Shown here: positions 21,931-34,454 of the stretch, piece by piece | Layout: every line of letters starts with the position of its first letter | Position numbering within the stretch: the first letter of the stretch is position 1 | DNA from: Anaeramoeba flamelloides | Lineage: Eukaryota > Metamonada > Anaeramoebidae | Length of the DNA: 64,000 nt | Direction of reading: 5' to 3' | Assembly: GCA_027625915.1 (NCBI GenBank) | Contig: JANTQA010000045.1 | Location: 1,798,001-1,862,000, forward strand | Position numbers and translations under genes: made by a program | Notes under the pieces: model-generated | The model's database searches: none | Seen by the model: only the letters and a program-made list of their open reading frames with translations | What the model was told of the DNA's origin: nothing

Positions 21931-24900
21931 TTATTTTTTAGATTTTAATAACAAATTCTCAACAATTGAATCTATTGGTGTTAGTATTTTATTAAAATCA
22001 TTTAAATCATTTGATAATTGATTAATCTTTTCAAAAAACATTTCGGAATATTGCTTATTAAAAAAATTAGGTTGCCAATTCGAAAAATTATTGGTGCTTA
22101 TTAATAAATTAATTGCAAATTGCTTTGGTGTGATTGTTTTTTCCCTTTCTAATGTATAAATTGAATTTACAAAGATGGGCGAAATTTGCTCCTTTAAATT
22201 TCTTTGGAATTCTTTATGCTGAGAAAGCGGGATTAATAACTCTTGGATATTTAATTTGGAAATGTCTGAAATCTGATTCAAAAATTTGGTTCTTTTTGGT
22301 AGATATTCCAAGATGGTTTCATTTAATTTCTCGATATTGTTCTTTGGCTTTTTAATGATAGTGCCATTTGACAAATTTTGTATTGCAGAGGAAATTAACA
22401 ACAAACCTCTACGCAATTTATTTGAAATTTTTTGATCAATTATTCCACGTAGGAATGGAGAAACAATTGCAGGGCAGAAAAATCTGAGAAATACAAATCC
22501 ACCAACTATCTGCTCAACATTATCTGGATATTTTTTTTCCGTAACCTGTTTAAAATAATGACAAATAATTCTCATCTCCGAAGGCACCTTATCTAAGGAA
22601 TTTAGAATATTTTTCAAAATTATTCTAAAATATTTCAAAACATTTGATAAATTAGATTCAATAATTTTGTTTCTTTCTTGTACTAAGTCATTGGCATCCT
22701 CTTCTATATTTAGATTATTAATTTTGCTATTAATGCCATCATTAACATATTTCTTCGTTATGATTTTATTTGGGTCAATTTCATACTCTAAATCTTTTTC
22801 GATCATTTCCAAGATGGTTGATTGCAATGTTTCTTTTAAATAATTACTACAAAGCTTTCTTATAAAAAACCCTAGCACCTTTTGGCCAACACTATTTGAT
22901 CGGAATAATGATCCTGGCGTTGGGTTCTTGTTGACTTCATCAATGATGGAACTATGGATAAAGGGCAAAGTTAATCCAACAGAATCTAATAAATGGAATA
23001 AAATTGGCGAATACTGCTTTGCCTTGTCTTTACAGATCGAGCTTTGGATCGAAAAAATTAAATTGTCAGAATCTTCAAAACTTAAAGATTTTTCAAAAAT
23101 TTGTCTCACCTTGGGTAAAATTGTGTTATGATATAATTTTTGTCGTTTTTTCCCTTTTGTTCCCTCTTGAAAAAATTTTTGAATTAAATCTCCAAATTTG
23201 GTTCCAAATAAACGATCAATTACAAAATACAAAGTGTTCCCCAATGCTTCTAAACTTGATTCTTGAATCATTTTTAAATAAACATTGTTCTATTAAGAAT
23301 ATTAATGTTAAGTTCGAGAAAAAAAATGTTTTAATAATCAATATTTTGATTAATAAAAAAATAAATATCAAAAAGATTTAATTAGTTATCATTAAAATAT
23401 TGATTTTTTTTTTTTTTTTGGGTTAATGTATTTATGAAACATTAATTGAATATAATAAACAATGAATTTTGTTTTTTTAAACTTTTGAAAGAATAATCGA
23501 TTTTCAAGTGATCAACTTTTTGAATCAAAAATTGATCAAGTCAGAGTTCCAATTTATAAAAGAAGGTATAAACTCAAAAAGAAATAAGAAAATCTTGGCT
23601 TTAGGCACATACAAGAAAATTTAATGTTTTTCTAAAAAGATGATGAAAACATTAACTGGGAAATAGATAACTTGAAATTATTAGAATTAAATCTTAATAA
23701 TTTTAGAGAAAGCTTGATAATAAATAGTTCAGGATGGAAAGGTCAAGAATATTGAAAAATTATTAGGTATAATAATAATATAAATAAACAGTCGTGTCGT
23801 CAAGTGCCTAGGTTTTCTTGAGGTTTTCTGTTTTATTCTGAAAATCTATCGATTTTCGTTAGGTTTTTTTTACTTTAGAAATAAACAGAAAACTCAAGAA
23901 AACCTAACGGCGGTTTTCCAAAATTCAAACGAATAGAGAAAAATCAAAGATTTTACTCTATTCTTTTGAATTCTGGAAAAGCTAACAGCTTTTTTTTTTA
24001 ATTTAAGAAATAAACAGAAAATTTATAAAATTTTCTGTTTATTTCTTAAATTAAAAAAAACCTAGACACGACAAAAAATATTTAAAATGGAAAAGTTCTA
24101 CTTTCATATTAAAACTTAGAAACTTCACAAATCACCTTGGTAGATATTCTTATGTTTATGATAAGAATAAAGTAAAAACCAAATCTTGTAATTTATGTAA
24201 AAAATATTTCAATTTAGAAATTGATGAAGATACCGATTATTTTTTAAGGAGCTGCCCATTCTTAGATAAAAAATTGAAAACTTTGGATTGTGGAATTTAT
24301 CCAAATAAACAAAATTAACAAAAAAAAAAAAAAACAAAGAATAATATATTTGATATTATTCAAAATAAAGAATCATTATTCATCGAATCATTAGTAAAAT
24401 TCGAAAGAAAATTATGATTATTTATTGAAATTTCTAAACAAAAATTTAGAAATTAGGAAAGTGTCGTAGAGTGTCGTAGAGTGCAGTCAAGTGCCTAGGT
24501 TTTCCAGAATTTAAAAGAATAGAATAAAATCTTTGATTTTACTCAATTCTTTCAAATTAAAAAAAAAAAAAAACAACGTTAAGTGTTGAAGAGTGCCGTA
24601 AAGTGTCGTAGAGTGCCTAGCTTTTTTAATTTTTGAAATGAAAAGAATGGATCAAAATCCATAGATTTTTCTCAATTCTTTTGAATTCTGGAAATCCTAA
24701 AACAAGTTGCCCAGGTTTTTCTAATTTCAGAAATAAACCGAAAATTAAATAAATTTTCGTTTTATTTCCCAAAGTAAAAAAAAAACCTAACGGTGCTTTT
24801 CCAGTATTCAAAAAAGAAAATCAAAAAAAAAAAAAAAAATTTTCAAATTTTTTAAATAAAGGTATTTTGATAAATAATGTTCTATTTCAAAATTAAAAGT

Positions 24901-27900
24901 ATATTACATCAAATAAAAACTTTCCATTTTTGGGAGTAATATAAACTCTATTTGAAAATATTGAGAAACAAAAATTTAATAATTTTTAAAAAAAAATATT
25001 GTGAAATAACTATAGAATTTTAATAATGTGGATAATGATTAACTTGAACTCGAATTACCAAAATATATTATATCATGTTGCTTTTTTTTTTTTTTTTTTT
25101 GAAGAATAAATCCTTGAAAAGGAAATGGACACTTTATTGGAAAATTTTTAAATGATCAAGTAAAGTAAAAAACAAAATTTTGACAAATTTCTCATTTAGC
25201 ATTACAAATATGTTTTTAAAATTCAAAATTGAGATGATAAATAAAAAGTGCTTATATTTCTAACCAGAAAAACTTCAAGTTTTTCAAAAAAAAACACACT
25301 TAAAATCCTCAAAAAAAGATATTTATTTAATAGTTATTTACAAAAATATTCCAAGATCGTTAGATTAAAAAATTAATTCAAAACTCAATCTGTTGTTTTA
25401 TAATATCGTTTTTCGTTTCTCAAATGTTTCTAAAGGATGAAATAAGATTTTCTTTTTATTTTTCTGAAAAATTTGAAAAATTTGTATATCCAATAAAAAA
25501 ACAATAAACGAAATTTTTTTTAAAAACAATAAATATTATAATTAACAAAAATCTATCTCTTGAAAAATTGTTAAACTTTTATTTTGAAGTTAAATATGTA
25601 AAAATATATTAATAAAGTACTTTAATGGGTATATTGTTAACTTTCAAATTTGGTTAAATTTCAAAATTAGTCAAATTGATTTTTTTTGGTAATTTGGAAG
25701 AGTTTCGGATGATTATTATTATGGGAATGAAAGTTTTTAATGTTTTTTTTTTTAATGGCTGTGAGAGGAAAAATCAAAAAGATTATTTTGTGGTTAGTAG
25801 TATTTTATTACTTAAATTGTAGAAAATCCAAAATGTTGAAATTATCAATACGAAATATTTTTAAAAATTTGTTCAAAATACAATTTTAACACTATCAAAG
25901 TTAAGTGGAAAATTTTTACCATTTAAAACAAGCAACACAAGTTCTAATTTCGTCTTGGTATCTGAATTATTTTTTTTTTTTCAAAATCCTAAACAAAATA
26001 TCCCTAAAATACCATCTAAACCACTCAAACCTACTCTAGCATACTCTATCCTACTCTAGCATATTCTAACCTACCCAAAAAAGGTGGTTTTTAAATACCT
26101 ACAGCCAATATATTTCAATAGAATTGACTATTTTTGAAAAAATTGTGAATTTGACCAATTTTGAAATTTGACCAAATTTGAAAAGTAATAATTTTCCCAC
26201 TTTAATTGTTCAAAATGGCTCACTAATATTAATTTTAATAATTTCACAATTATTTTCAATTTGTCATTAATAAATATAAAACTCATTTCTGACTGAACAG
26301 TTTTTTTAAAAAATTGGGTATAGAAATAAAAATACATTATTACATAAAATACATCAATAAATAACTAAATAGAAATTACAAAAACAAATGAAAAGTTACT
26401 TCAATTTGCCCATTCAAATTCACATGTTTGAATAATTCAAATAATCCAGTTTTTACCATCTCGATGTCTATATAGCCCGGCAAAAATTTATCAATACAAT
26501 GGAAAATAATATTTTGCAGCTTATCGTAATCTTTTGACATAACAGAAATGCTAATAAATTTCAATTTGATAAACAACTGAAGTAATTCATCCGTCAATCT
26601 AGATTTAAATCGGTGTGAATAAAAAAATTGATTGATTAAGGTAACAATAGATTGTTCCAGATCTGCTTTATGTGCGTCAATAATTTGCTCTTCTTGTAAA
26701 ATGTTTAATAATCCAGACATCCAATTTTCCATTTGTTTAATATTTAATATCGGAATTTTTAAAAATTTATTTTTTAATTTATTCTCGATATTTTTTTTGA
26801 AATTTTTTACATTAAATGATTTTAAGATTTTAAAAAATGTTTCACATAAGATTAAAGAAGAAAATTTTGTCGAATAATTTGTCTATTGGTTTATTAAATT
26901 CAGATAAATAAGTAGAAAGCAGTTAAGAATTAAGAATTATTTATACAAAATTTTGAATTATTTGAAAAATTGTTTCGAAAAAGGGTTAATGAATTATAAA
27001 TAATTATAAAAATAAAAGAGTTGAAGATAGTTCATTCTTGAAAATATTTTTTTGTTGAGAAAAATTTGCAAAATTAAAACGGTAGTTTTAAAATTCAAAA
27101 GTTATTTAGTAAAGCTTTGTATTTGTTATCACTTATATATGTTAATAGCGTGACAACTTTTATTTTTATTCAAATGAAAAATTCATTCATACTATTTTTT
27201 TTTTATTTTTATTTTCAAAATATTTTTTATTAGGTTTTTCCTTCAAGCAGAAATAATCAATTAGTACCAAATTTAAAAAAAAGATCTCTCAGAAAACAAA
27301 TTTTTTAAAAGTTTTGTATCAGGTATTTGAGAAAATGGCTTGAAATAAAACCAAATAAAAGTAATTCATTCATTCATAAATTGGCGAAAATTTATAATTT
27401 TTTTTTTTATTTTTCATTTTCTTGGAAGAATTATAAAAAAAATTTTTTACTTTTTACATTAATATTTTCATAAAGAGTTTTTCCAACTCAATATTATTCC
27501 CGAGGGTGATAATGATTTTTAAAAAACTATTTATTTATTTGGCTTTAATTCATTTAAAATCCTTTGTATTAAAAAAAATCAAACAACATGGAACGCACCT
27601 TTTGGGAAGAAATGTTGCAAAGGAAAAAGAATAATTGGTTATTCGTTATTTATGCGAAACTGAAACACGGCAGTATGGATAACTTGAAAATATCAAAAAA
27701 AAAAAAAAAAAAAAAATTGAACCAAAACTTATTCTAGTTAAGGTACTAGTATCTCTTATTAATGTATTTCCCCAGAGGTAAGAGGTTACTTATTTTCACA
27801 GGGGTACGATTAAACTTGATATGCAAATATGTTTTTCAACCTTAGAGAAAATGGTTTATTATTTTTAAAAGAGTCGCTTTTTTCCCAATAAAATTTTTAG

Positions 27901-30900
27901 TAAAAAGAACTTGATCCTTTTTTTGGTTGGATTTATGGATCAAAACAGAAAAAAGAAAAATTTACAAAAATCTTTTTATTTTGATGAAATCTCACTTTTA
28001 GTAATTTCTGAGAGTTTATATGAACAAATAACATTGAAACTTTAATCTTTTTTTAAAAAATATAATGAAAATAAATCAAATCTAGAATTCTTGAAGATCT
28101 AAAAAAAATTGATTATCTATTTGATTTTCACAAATATTTATTTATGAAATTTCTTGAAATTTGAAAGATTAGGTAATATTCTTTTTTCCAAATATTAAGG
28201 GTATAAACAACCAATTATTTTTATTTAAATAAGTTATTTGATAATTTCTATTTTTTTATATTATTATTAGAATTTTTAATTTGAATTAATTTATTTGTTT
28301 TGAAAAAATATTTAAAAAATTGAGAAATAATAATAAAGCCTATTGATACTTTTAATCTTTGTGTTGTTTAGAACACATTGGAATAATTAAGATTAGGTTT
28401 ATTAATTATTGATTATAAATAATCAAATTAAAAAGTATTTCTCTAGATTATAAGTTGAATTTTCCAGGCTTTAAAAAAGTATTTTGGGAGAATTTTTAGT
28501 TTTTAATGGTTTGATTGTTTTTCTTTGATTTTTTTTTTTGTTCAAAAAATTGAAAAATTTGTTCGAACTGTTCTTTGAATTAAAAAATTATAGTTTCTTT
28601 TCAAGTTTTAAATAATTATTGTAATTTTAATGAAATTAAGTAGATTTTTTTAAACTGAGTAATTATTTAAAAACTTAGTGGTTTTGCTTTTAAAGTGTAT
28701 TTTGGTACACTTCCTTCTCAGAAAATAAGATTTCTTTCTTTTAACAAAGAAAATATTTGTTTTTTGATATATTTTGAAAATAAGTTGGATTTTTAACTTT
28801 ACAAAAATGAGAAAAATGTATAAAACTTTTAAAAAACAATAATTCATTTCTGAAAATAGCATTAAATGTAAGTTATGTATTTGTAGTAAATCAGATTTTT
28901 CCTTTAGTTTAACAATTTCAAGATGCGGTAATTTTTTTTTGAATTTGCTATTAAATTTAATTGAAGATTTTTTTTATGTTTACCATTCCCTTAACGCAAA
29001 CAACAGATCAAAAAGAAAAAAGAAATGACAACAATTGAACAAATGATCCCCAAATTAGCATTTATGATCAATTATCAAATTAAATTAAATCAACCAAAAG
29101 TATCGTGGCTTGTGATTTTGTGTGTTCTTAATTAAAGATAGAATTGGATTTTTTTTTTGTTTTGATTTTTTACAGATTACTTCTTTATAAACTTTTTTTA
29201 AATTTCTTACTTTTTTTCGTGTTTTTTCCTTTTCAATTTTTTTGTTTTTGTTTTTGAAACCAGAAATTCAATTTGGAGTTGTGTCTTTCCCTTGAATAAT
29301 TGTGAAATCTATGATTTTACGCTTAATTTTCTAAAAGTGCATTCAAGTAAAAGGGCACCTGGAGTGTATTTTACACTTCTTCAATCCCATTCATAATATA
29401 ATAAAATTTTTGGTTCAATTCCTATTTTTGTAAATTTACAAACCCCTATTTTCAAAACGTTTCATGACAAAGAATATTTCAAAAATCAACCCTTTTTTAC
29501 AAAGTTTCTTTGACACTTAAACCAATAAAGTCTTTATTCTTAGTGAGTTAAGTAATTTGAAAAATGGAAATTGAAATCGAAATTTGAGAACATTTTTTTG
29601 TAAAAGTTTAAAAAAATATAATATAATTTTTAAGCTAAGGGTAGAGCCATTATGGTTAAAAATAATTTTTTGTAATGGAAAAAAAAATTTTTGTAATTTT
29701 TATGAGTACCTAATAAAATCAAAAACCAACCAGCATGTGAAGCGTGATCGATCTCATAAAAATCAACAATCAAATAAGAGGGCATTTTTAGAAAAAAACA
29801 CAAAAATCGACACTCGATTTCCAATTAGAATGGTTATGAATTATATAATTTTGAATACAATAGTGTTGGTTTTGAAGTGTCGCTCTTTGGAGCTTTTTGA
29901 GATCTCAAAGATTTTTTTTTTATTTTTTTCTAATGAGTTATTTTGGTCTAAAGAATCTTACAAAATCCTTACTTTGTCAAATATAGAGGGTTTAAAATAA
30001 CCACAAATTTGGATTAAATCGAATTAAATTGATTTTACAATTCAAGAAAACAGTTTGTTTTAAATTGAAGAAATTTAACCATTTGGAAATTTAAAATAAG
30101 AAATAATTAATTTTTTTTTTTTAAAATTTGATTTTTTGGAATTGAGATTGCTTTTTTAAACTTTTTTTTTTTAGAAGAATTTTTTGTCAAATATGATCCA
30201 ATGAAATTTTTTTTTTGTTATTTGAATTTTGTCAACCAAAAGAAGGGCAATTTCACAATACCCTTTTTGGGTTTGAAGTCACTTTCTGAGTATGGAGCAA
30301 ATCCATGGTAAATGACTAAAGCCTTAAACTTTATTTTTATCTTCATCCTGTCTCGAGAAATATTCGTTTGGAATTCAGTAAATTAATTACTAAGCTCCCA
30401 AAAAAAATTGCAAAAAAAAAAGGTAAATACTTACAGAGTAGGGAAGATTGTCAAATTCTAATAGTTTGCCTTTTAAATTGACGAATTCCTTTGTTGATGA
30501 AGGTAATATTTTTCCAATCATTGAAAAAGAAGATAAAACTTTCTTTTGATGAGTTTCATAATTTAAAAACATTTTATTCCCAATTTTTGATAAGATATCG
30601 AAAATACTCATTTCAGAATTACCTGTTCCCATGCCTTGAAGGTTGTAGTAATCTTTTACTTTTTTTTTTTTGTCTGTGCTTTCTTCTTCCTTATTATTGT
30701 TTTTATCTTTTTCTTTTTCTTTTTGTTCTTTTTGTTCTTTTTGTTCTTTTTCTTCTTCTTCCCCTCCTTCCTTCTCTTCTTCTACTAGTTGAATTCTATT
30801 TTCTTTCTTATGTGCAAGATTTGTAATTGTGAGTGTGTGGTTGTTTTCTGAATTCTTTTGATCTGTCATGTCTGAATTGATGCTCTTGTTCTTGAGGCTT

Positions 30901-31566
30901 TTTTGGTTCAAAAAGATTTTGCAAAGAAACACGACAATTTCAAATTCGTTTCCCTTTAAGAAGGTAACAGTTTTGGCAATTTCCAAAAAATAATTTGTTT
31001 ACGTTTATTAGTAAAAAGGTGAATTAAAAACAAAATAATTTTTATTTTTGTTTAGATTTACAGTTATTCAAAGAGAAAACACGTATTCGTGTTTAAAGTT
31101 TAAAATTTCATTTGTTTTGATGGTTGAAAAATTTTGAGAGTATTAAAATAAGAAAACAAAATTATTGTAAAACAATAAAAAAGGTATTTCAAAATAAGAA
31201 AAAGAAAAAGAAAAAGAAAAAAGTAGCACAAACCAAAACTATGTCTTGAGGGGAAGGTGCAGAAATCTTTAATTGTAGGTTGTGAAACTTGTTTAAAAAT
31301 TGTTTTGATCTTTCTAAAGGATCAGTATGAGAGTCAATTAAGGACAAAATTTTTGGCGAAGAGCAAAAGCACCCGAACAATTTAATAAAAACTGAACAGT
31401 CTTTGAAGTCTGTGTTAAAATTTGTGATTTGAACAGAGTTGTTATACTTGGCAGATAGTTGGAAATTAACCCAATTTAAAAGTGAGTTTAAAGGTAAAAT
31501 CTCATTTCCAATTCTTTTTCCAACTTGCCCAATCAGATGATAGTAATCGTGAAAAATATGTTCCAT
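21931..31566 (-). CDS. CH-domain RasGAP protein (four exons, 897 aa model)
   Basis: GTPase-activating protein for Ras-like GTPases, likely acting at the actin cortex as CH-RasGAP/IQGAP-type proteins do. Model: exon 1 31566-31234, exon 2 30953-30435, exon 3 26882-26400, exon 4 23289-21931. All junctions are phase 0 with donors GTTTGT, GTAAGT and GTAACT and acceptors AAAG, ATAG and ATAG. Exon 1 plus the start of exon 2 form a CH domain (LLNWVNFQL, ITNFNTDFKDCS, PSPQDIVL joined to GNEFEIVVFLCK). Exon 2 then holds a K/E/Q-rich linker. Exon 4 is the RasGAP domain: SLFRSNSVGQ with arginine finger R575, and GGFVFLRFFCPAIVSP with R714. No RasGAP_C domain is visible. The start is the ATG at 31566; the upstream MFFFSKQ reading lacks an ATG. 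The RasGAP exon is certain; the joining of exons over introns of 3.1 and 3.6 kb is inferred from phase and domain order. Alternatively exons 1-2 and 3-4 are separate genes. Confidence 0.72.
23510..24440 (+). mobile_element. LINE-like retrotransposon remnant, copy 2
   Basis: Lies antisense in intron 3 of the CH-RasGAP gene. Broken frames encode DQVRVPIYKRRYKL, NWEIDNLKLLELNLNNF and, after an R4 array, KWKSSTFILKLRNFTNHLGR and CNLCKKYF with EDTDYFLRSCPFLDKK. The last is the Cys-rich C-terminal pattern of non-LTR retrotransposon ORF2. It is a decayed fossil. Confidence 0.7.
23785..24070 (+). repeat. R4 decamer/palindrome array B, inside the LINE remnant
   Basis: Bounded by inverted GTCGTGTC (23793) and GACACGAC (24066). 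It begins with the decamer-like GTGTCGTCAAGTGCCTAGG and continues as palindromes, including a near-perfect one at about 24000-24055 (TTTAAGAAATAAACAG against its complement). It splits the LINE coding remnant between two matching portions. Confidence 0.75.
24462..24835 (+). repeat. R4 decamer/palindrome array C, behind the LINE remnant
   Basis: Starts with GTGTCGTAGA twice, then GTGCAGTCAA and GTGCCTAGGT, a clear 10-base period (24464-24503). A second decamer set lies at 24574-24620 (AAGTGTTGAAGAGTGCCGTA). Palindromic blocks around CCTAGGTTTT and TTCAGAAATAAACCG follow. Confidence 0.75.
24836..26029. other. Intron 3 of the CH-RasGAP gene, unassigned part
   Basis: AT-rich, with homopolymers (T run near 25082). 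No exon or named repeat recognised. Confidence 0.4.
26030..26076. repeat. Short tandem repeat, 20-bp unit x 2.3
   Basis: CCTACTCTAGCATACTCTAT (26030-26049) is followed by a copy with two changes (26050-26069) and the start of a third. Lies in intron 3 of the CH-RasGAP gene. Confidence 0.8.
26883..29634. other. Intron 2 of the CH-RasGAP gene, unassigned part
   Basis: About 2.7 kb of AT-rich DNA without a convincing exon on either strand. A stretch near 27570-27880 is less AT-rich (GGAACGCACCTTTTGGGAAG) but carries no open frame of note. Confidence 0.35.
29635..30327 (+). mobile_element. R1 element copy A (about 693 bp, TTAA-type ends)
   Basis: The left end reads CTAA-GGGTAGAGCCATTA. The right end on the opposite strand reads TTAA-GGCTTTAGTCATTTACC. 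The interior matches copy B (51501-52194) in reverse and copy C (34455-35348) in the same direction, including an inner inverted pair around CTCTTTGG. Non-autonomous; the open frames inside are not conserved between copies. Lies in intron 2 of the CH-RasGAP gene. Confidence 0.8.
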
Positions 31567-32371
31567 TTGTTTTGAAAAAAAAAACAAAAATGAAAAAATA
31601 AATCAAAGTCAACAAATATTGTTTGAGTTAAAAAAAGAATTGTTGTTGTGCCAAGGGTGCTCATTTTGAGTTAATTGACATTTCTGAATTAATTGCAAAT
31701 TTTAAATAAAAATTTAAATTATTTTGTAAAAATCATTTTTTTCCTTTCAAAATTGTTATTTGTTGTTAAGGAAACCAATGGTAATGGAATAATTCATTAT
31801 AAAGTTGTACAGTAAAAAAAAATTTTACCTACCGAAAACAAAAAGGGAAATTTCAAATAATGTATCAAGTATTTTACTTTTTTTTTCTTACAATCCATTT
31901 GAAGAAAACTTAGAAAAGCAAATTCATAAACACTTCAGTCTTCTGTTGACTAACTTGACTTAATCTTTTTTTGTTGCAAAATAATAAAATTGAATTTTTG
32001 AAGTTAGGATTGTACATCCAAATAGGGGATTTGTTGTTTTTTATTTGAAAAAGGAAAAAATAATTTCTACTTTTTTTTTTTATACAATTATGATAAAAAC
32101 TAGTATTATTTCGCAATCTTTTTTCGCTTTCTCTCATTGACAAACCTCATCAAAACATTTACAATAAATTCAGTTGGGATTATTATCAGATCTTGTGTTT
32201 AATGTAAGACTCAATCCTGATAATCCAATAGAAAGAGGATGGAACGATTTTCTCAAATACATCCAATTGAAATTTTTCCTTCAATTTCATTACATTGAAG
32301 GGAGTACAACTACCCAAATCAACTACCAAAACCAAGTACCTCAATTGTTTTTGAAAATTGAATTAATAATC
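31567..32371. other. Intergenic region upstream of the CH-RasGAP gene
   Basis: Probably contains the promoter. No gene recognised. A plus-strand frame at 32174-32404 runs into the R8 left end and is judged chance. Confidence 0.35.
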
Positions 32372-34361
32372 TTAAGGATTTTCTCAAATAAAGGGTCATT
32401 CTGAGGAACATGTGTTTCAAAACATATGGGAATTATGTCCTTTGTCTCTTGATATCTAGAAATGTGATTCAATTTTTAATTTTTAAGGGATTAACATCTA
32501 CCAAGGAGAAACCTATTATGAAAGTATCTTTTTATTGGCACGATCCACATTACTGATATATGGTTTCGAATGTCTCTAAAAAATCGATTAGTCAAGTAGT
32601 AATATTTTTTGATCTCATCAATTAAAAATTGAGCCTTGTATTAGTAAAAAAGCCCAACAATTTCAGAAAAAAATCTGCATTTTGCCACAAATTTAATGGT
32701 TGAATTATCAATATTCAAGACTCCAAAGTCACAAAATATATTTCTTAAATTTATGATGGAATTTAGCTTCCTTTTTAAACAATTCAATTTTTTTTAAAAA
32801 AGTAAATAATCGAAGGAATAGATTTTTTTCGAAAAATTATTTCTAATATCTTGGAAATATATTGATATTACAATTAGTTGTATAAAAAGGAAACTAATCA
32901 GTCTTTGGGTTTTTATGTTGATCAATATTGGGTTAATCTTTGAAATCATAAAATTCAAAAAATAGGTACTTTTAGAAGTCCTAAATAAGAATTATTAGAT
33001 ACCAGAATACTTTTATTCGGTTTCTATTTTTAGATTTGGTTATGGAATCAAAAAAAAAAATTCCAAAATGTTAATTTTTATGAGTGATCATTAGTAAAAA
33101 ATATATTAATTTATTGTGCAATAGGATTTAAAATAGAGTTTTTAGTGATATTTAAGCCATGTCGCACTAATATCCTTTACACCCAATTTTTACATACTTT
33201 GATTATAGTGAAATCTAGGGTGACACTAATTCCTAAAGAATTGGAAATTAATATAAAATCAAATTCTTAATTGTAAATTGGTACTAACAACAATAACCCA
33301 AACATTTTTCAAGTATTACCTAGTTTCGAATAAAAACCCCTTAAAATATAAAGTCTTATCAATAAATATAACATTGTTGTAGTTTTAAGGGAGTATCCAC
33401 AGTAAAGAAAAATTTTTCACTTTTTTGCAATTTTGAAGAAGATCAGAAAATTACATTTATTACTTTGTTGTAACTCAGTGATTTTTATTATTTAAAGTAC
33501 TTGATTTATTAGATTTTTTAATTTTTTTTTAAAAGTATCAAAGAAATTGCGCAAAATAGAATGATGATTTAAATTGCTTAGAATAGTATGAGAGTGTTGA
33601 ATGACTTATCTTTTATTCATATCTCAACATTCGATTGTGGAATTTAATTTTTTCATTTTTTCATTTTTTTTTCATTATTAAAAATTTTTTTCATAACAAC
33701 AAAAAGCAATAAGATAGATTTTTTATCCATGGAATTTAGGATAAATCGATTTTATTTAAAAAGAAAAACAATTATAATTGGAAGAATCGCAAAAGGAACA
33801 ACGAATAGGGCTTTAATAGCTAGAAGGATTCCAAAAAAAAAAAAATAATTATGCAAAAACGTACTTTGGTCAGGGTTTTAAGCACTTGGATTTGGTGGAA
33901 TTCAAGAAGTGAATATAATTATATTTTATCAAAATTTAAACCACAAAATAGATATAAGTTTTATTCTAAGAATCTAATCTTATCCTCTCCCAAAAAAAAG
34001 TATTTTTAAAAAAAAAATAAAAATCGGACCAGTTTTATCTATTCTTTTCTCATTTTTTTTGTTTGACATTACGAAAAAAAAATATCATAAAATTTTTTAA
34101 AAACATTTTTTAGAGAATCTACGATCACACACCACTAAAATAAAATTCTCTTTTTTCATCTCTCTTTCAAATTTTTATAATGTCTTATCGTGTAGCTACT
34201 CCCTTAAGTAACAATTTAAAATTTAGAATTTGTTTTCATATTAGTTTCCAATTCTTAAAAATTAAAAATTTCATAGTTCTTCTGCAAGAGACAAAGGACA
34301 TAATTTTCATATGTTTTGAAACAACTGTTCCTCAGAATGACCCGATTTTTAAAAATCCTTA
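32372..34361. mobile_element. R8: 2-kb element with long terminal inverted repeats
   Basis: From TTAAGGATTTT at 32372 the left end shares about 95 bases with the inverse of the right end, which finishes at 34361 (CCTTAA on the plus strand). The shared stretch includes GGGTCATTCTGAGGAACA and GTTTCAAAACATATG. TTAA at both borders suggests a piggyBac-type target, as for R1. The interior has no usable frame, so it is either decayed or non-autonomous. Confidence 0.65.
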
Positions 34362-34454
34362 AATGTCAGCAAATAAAAATTAAAAAAAATTTTTTGGTAC
34401 TTGTTTTTTATAGTTGATTTCATAATTCCAAATTTGGTTAAATTTCAAAATTAT

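Noticed and set aside
29584-30000. 138-codon plus-strand open frame
   Set aside because: Lies inside R1 copy A. The frame is not kept in copies B, C or D, so it is chance within a non-coding element.
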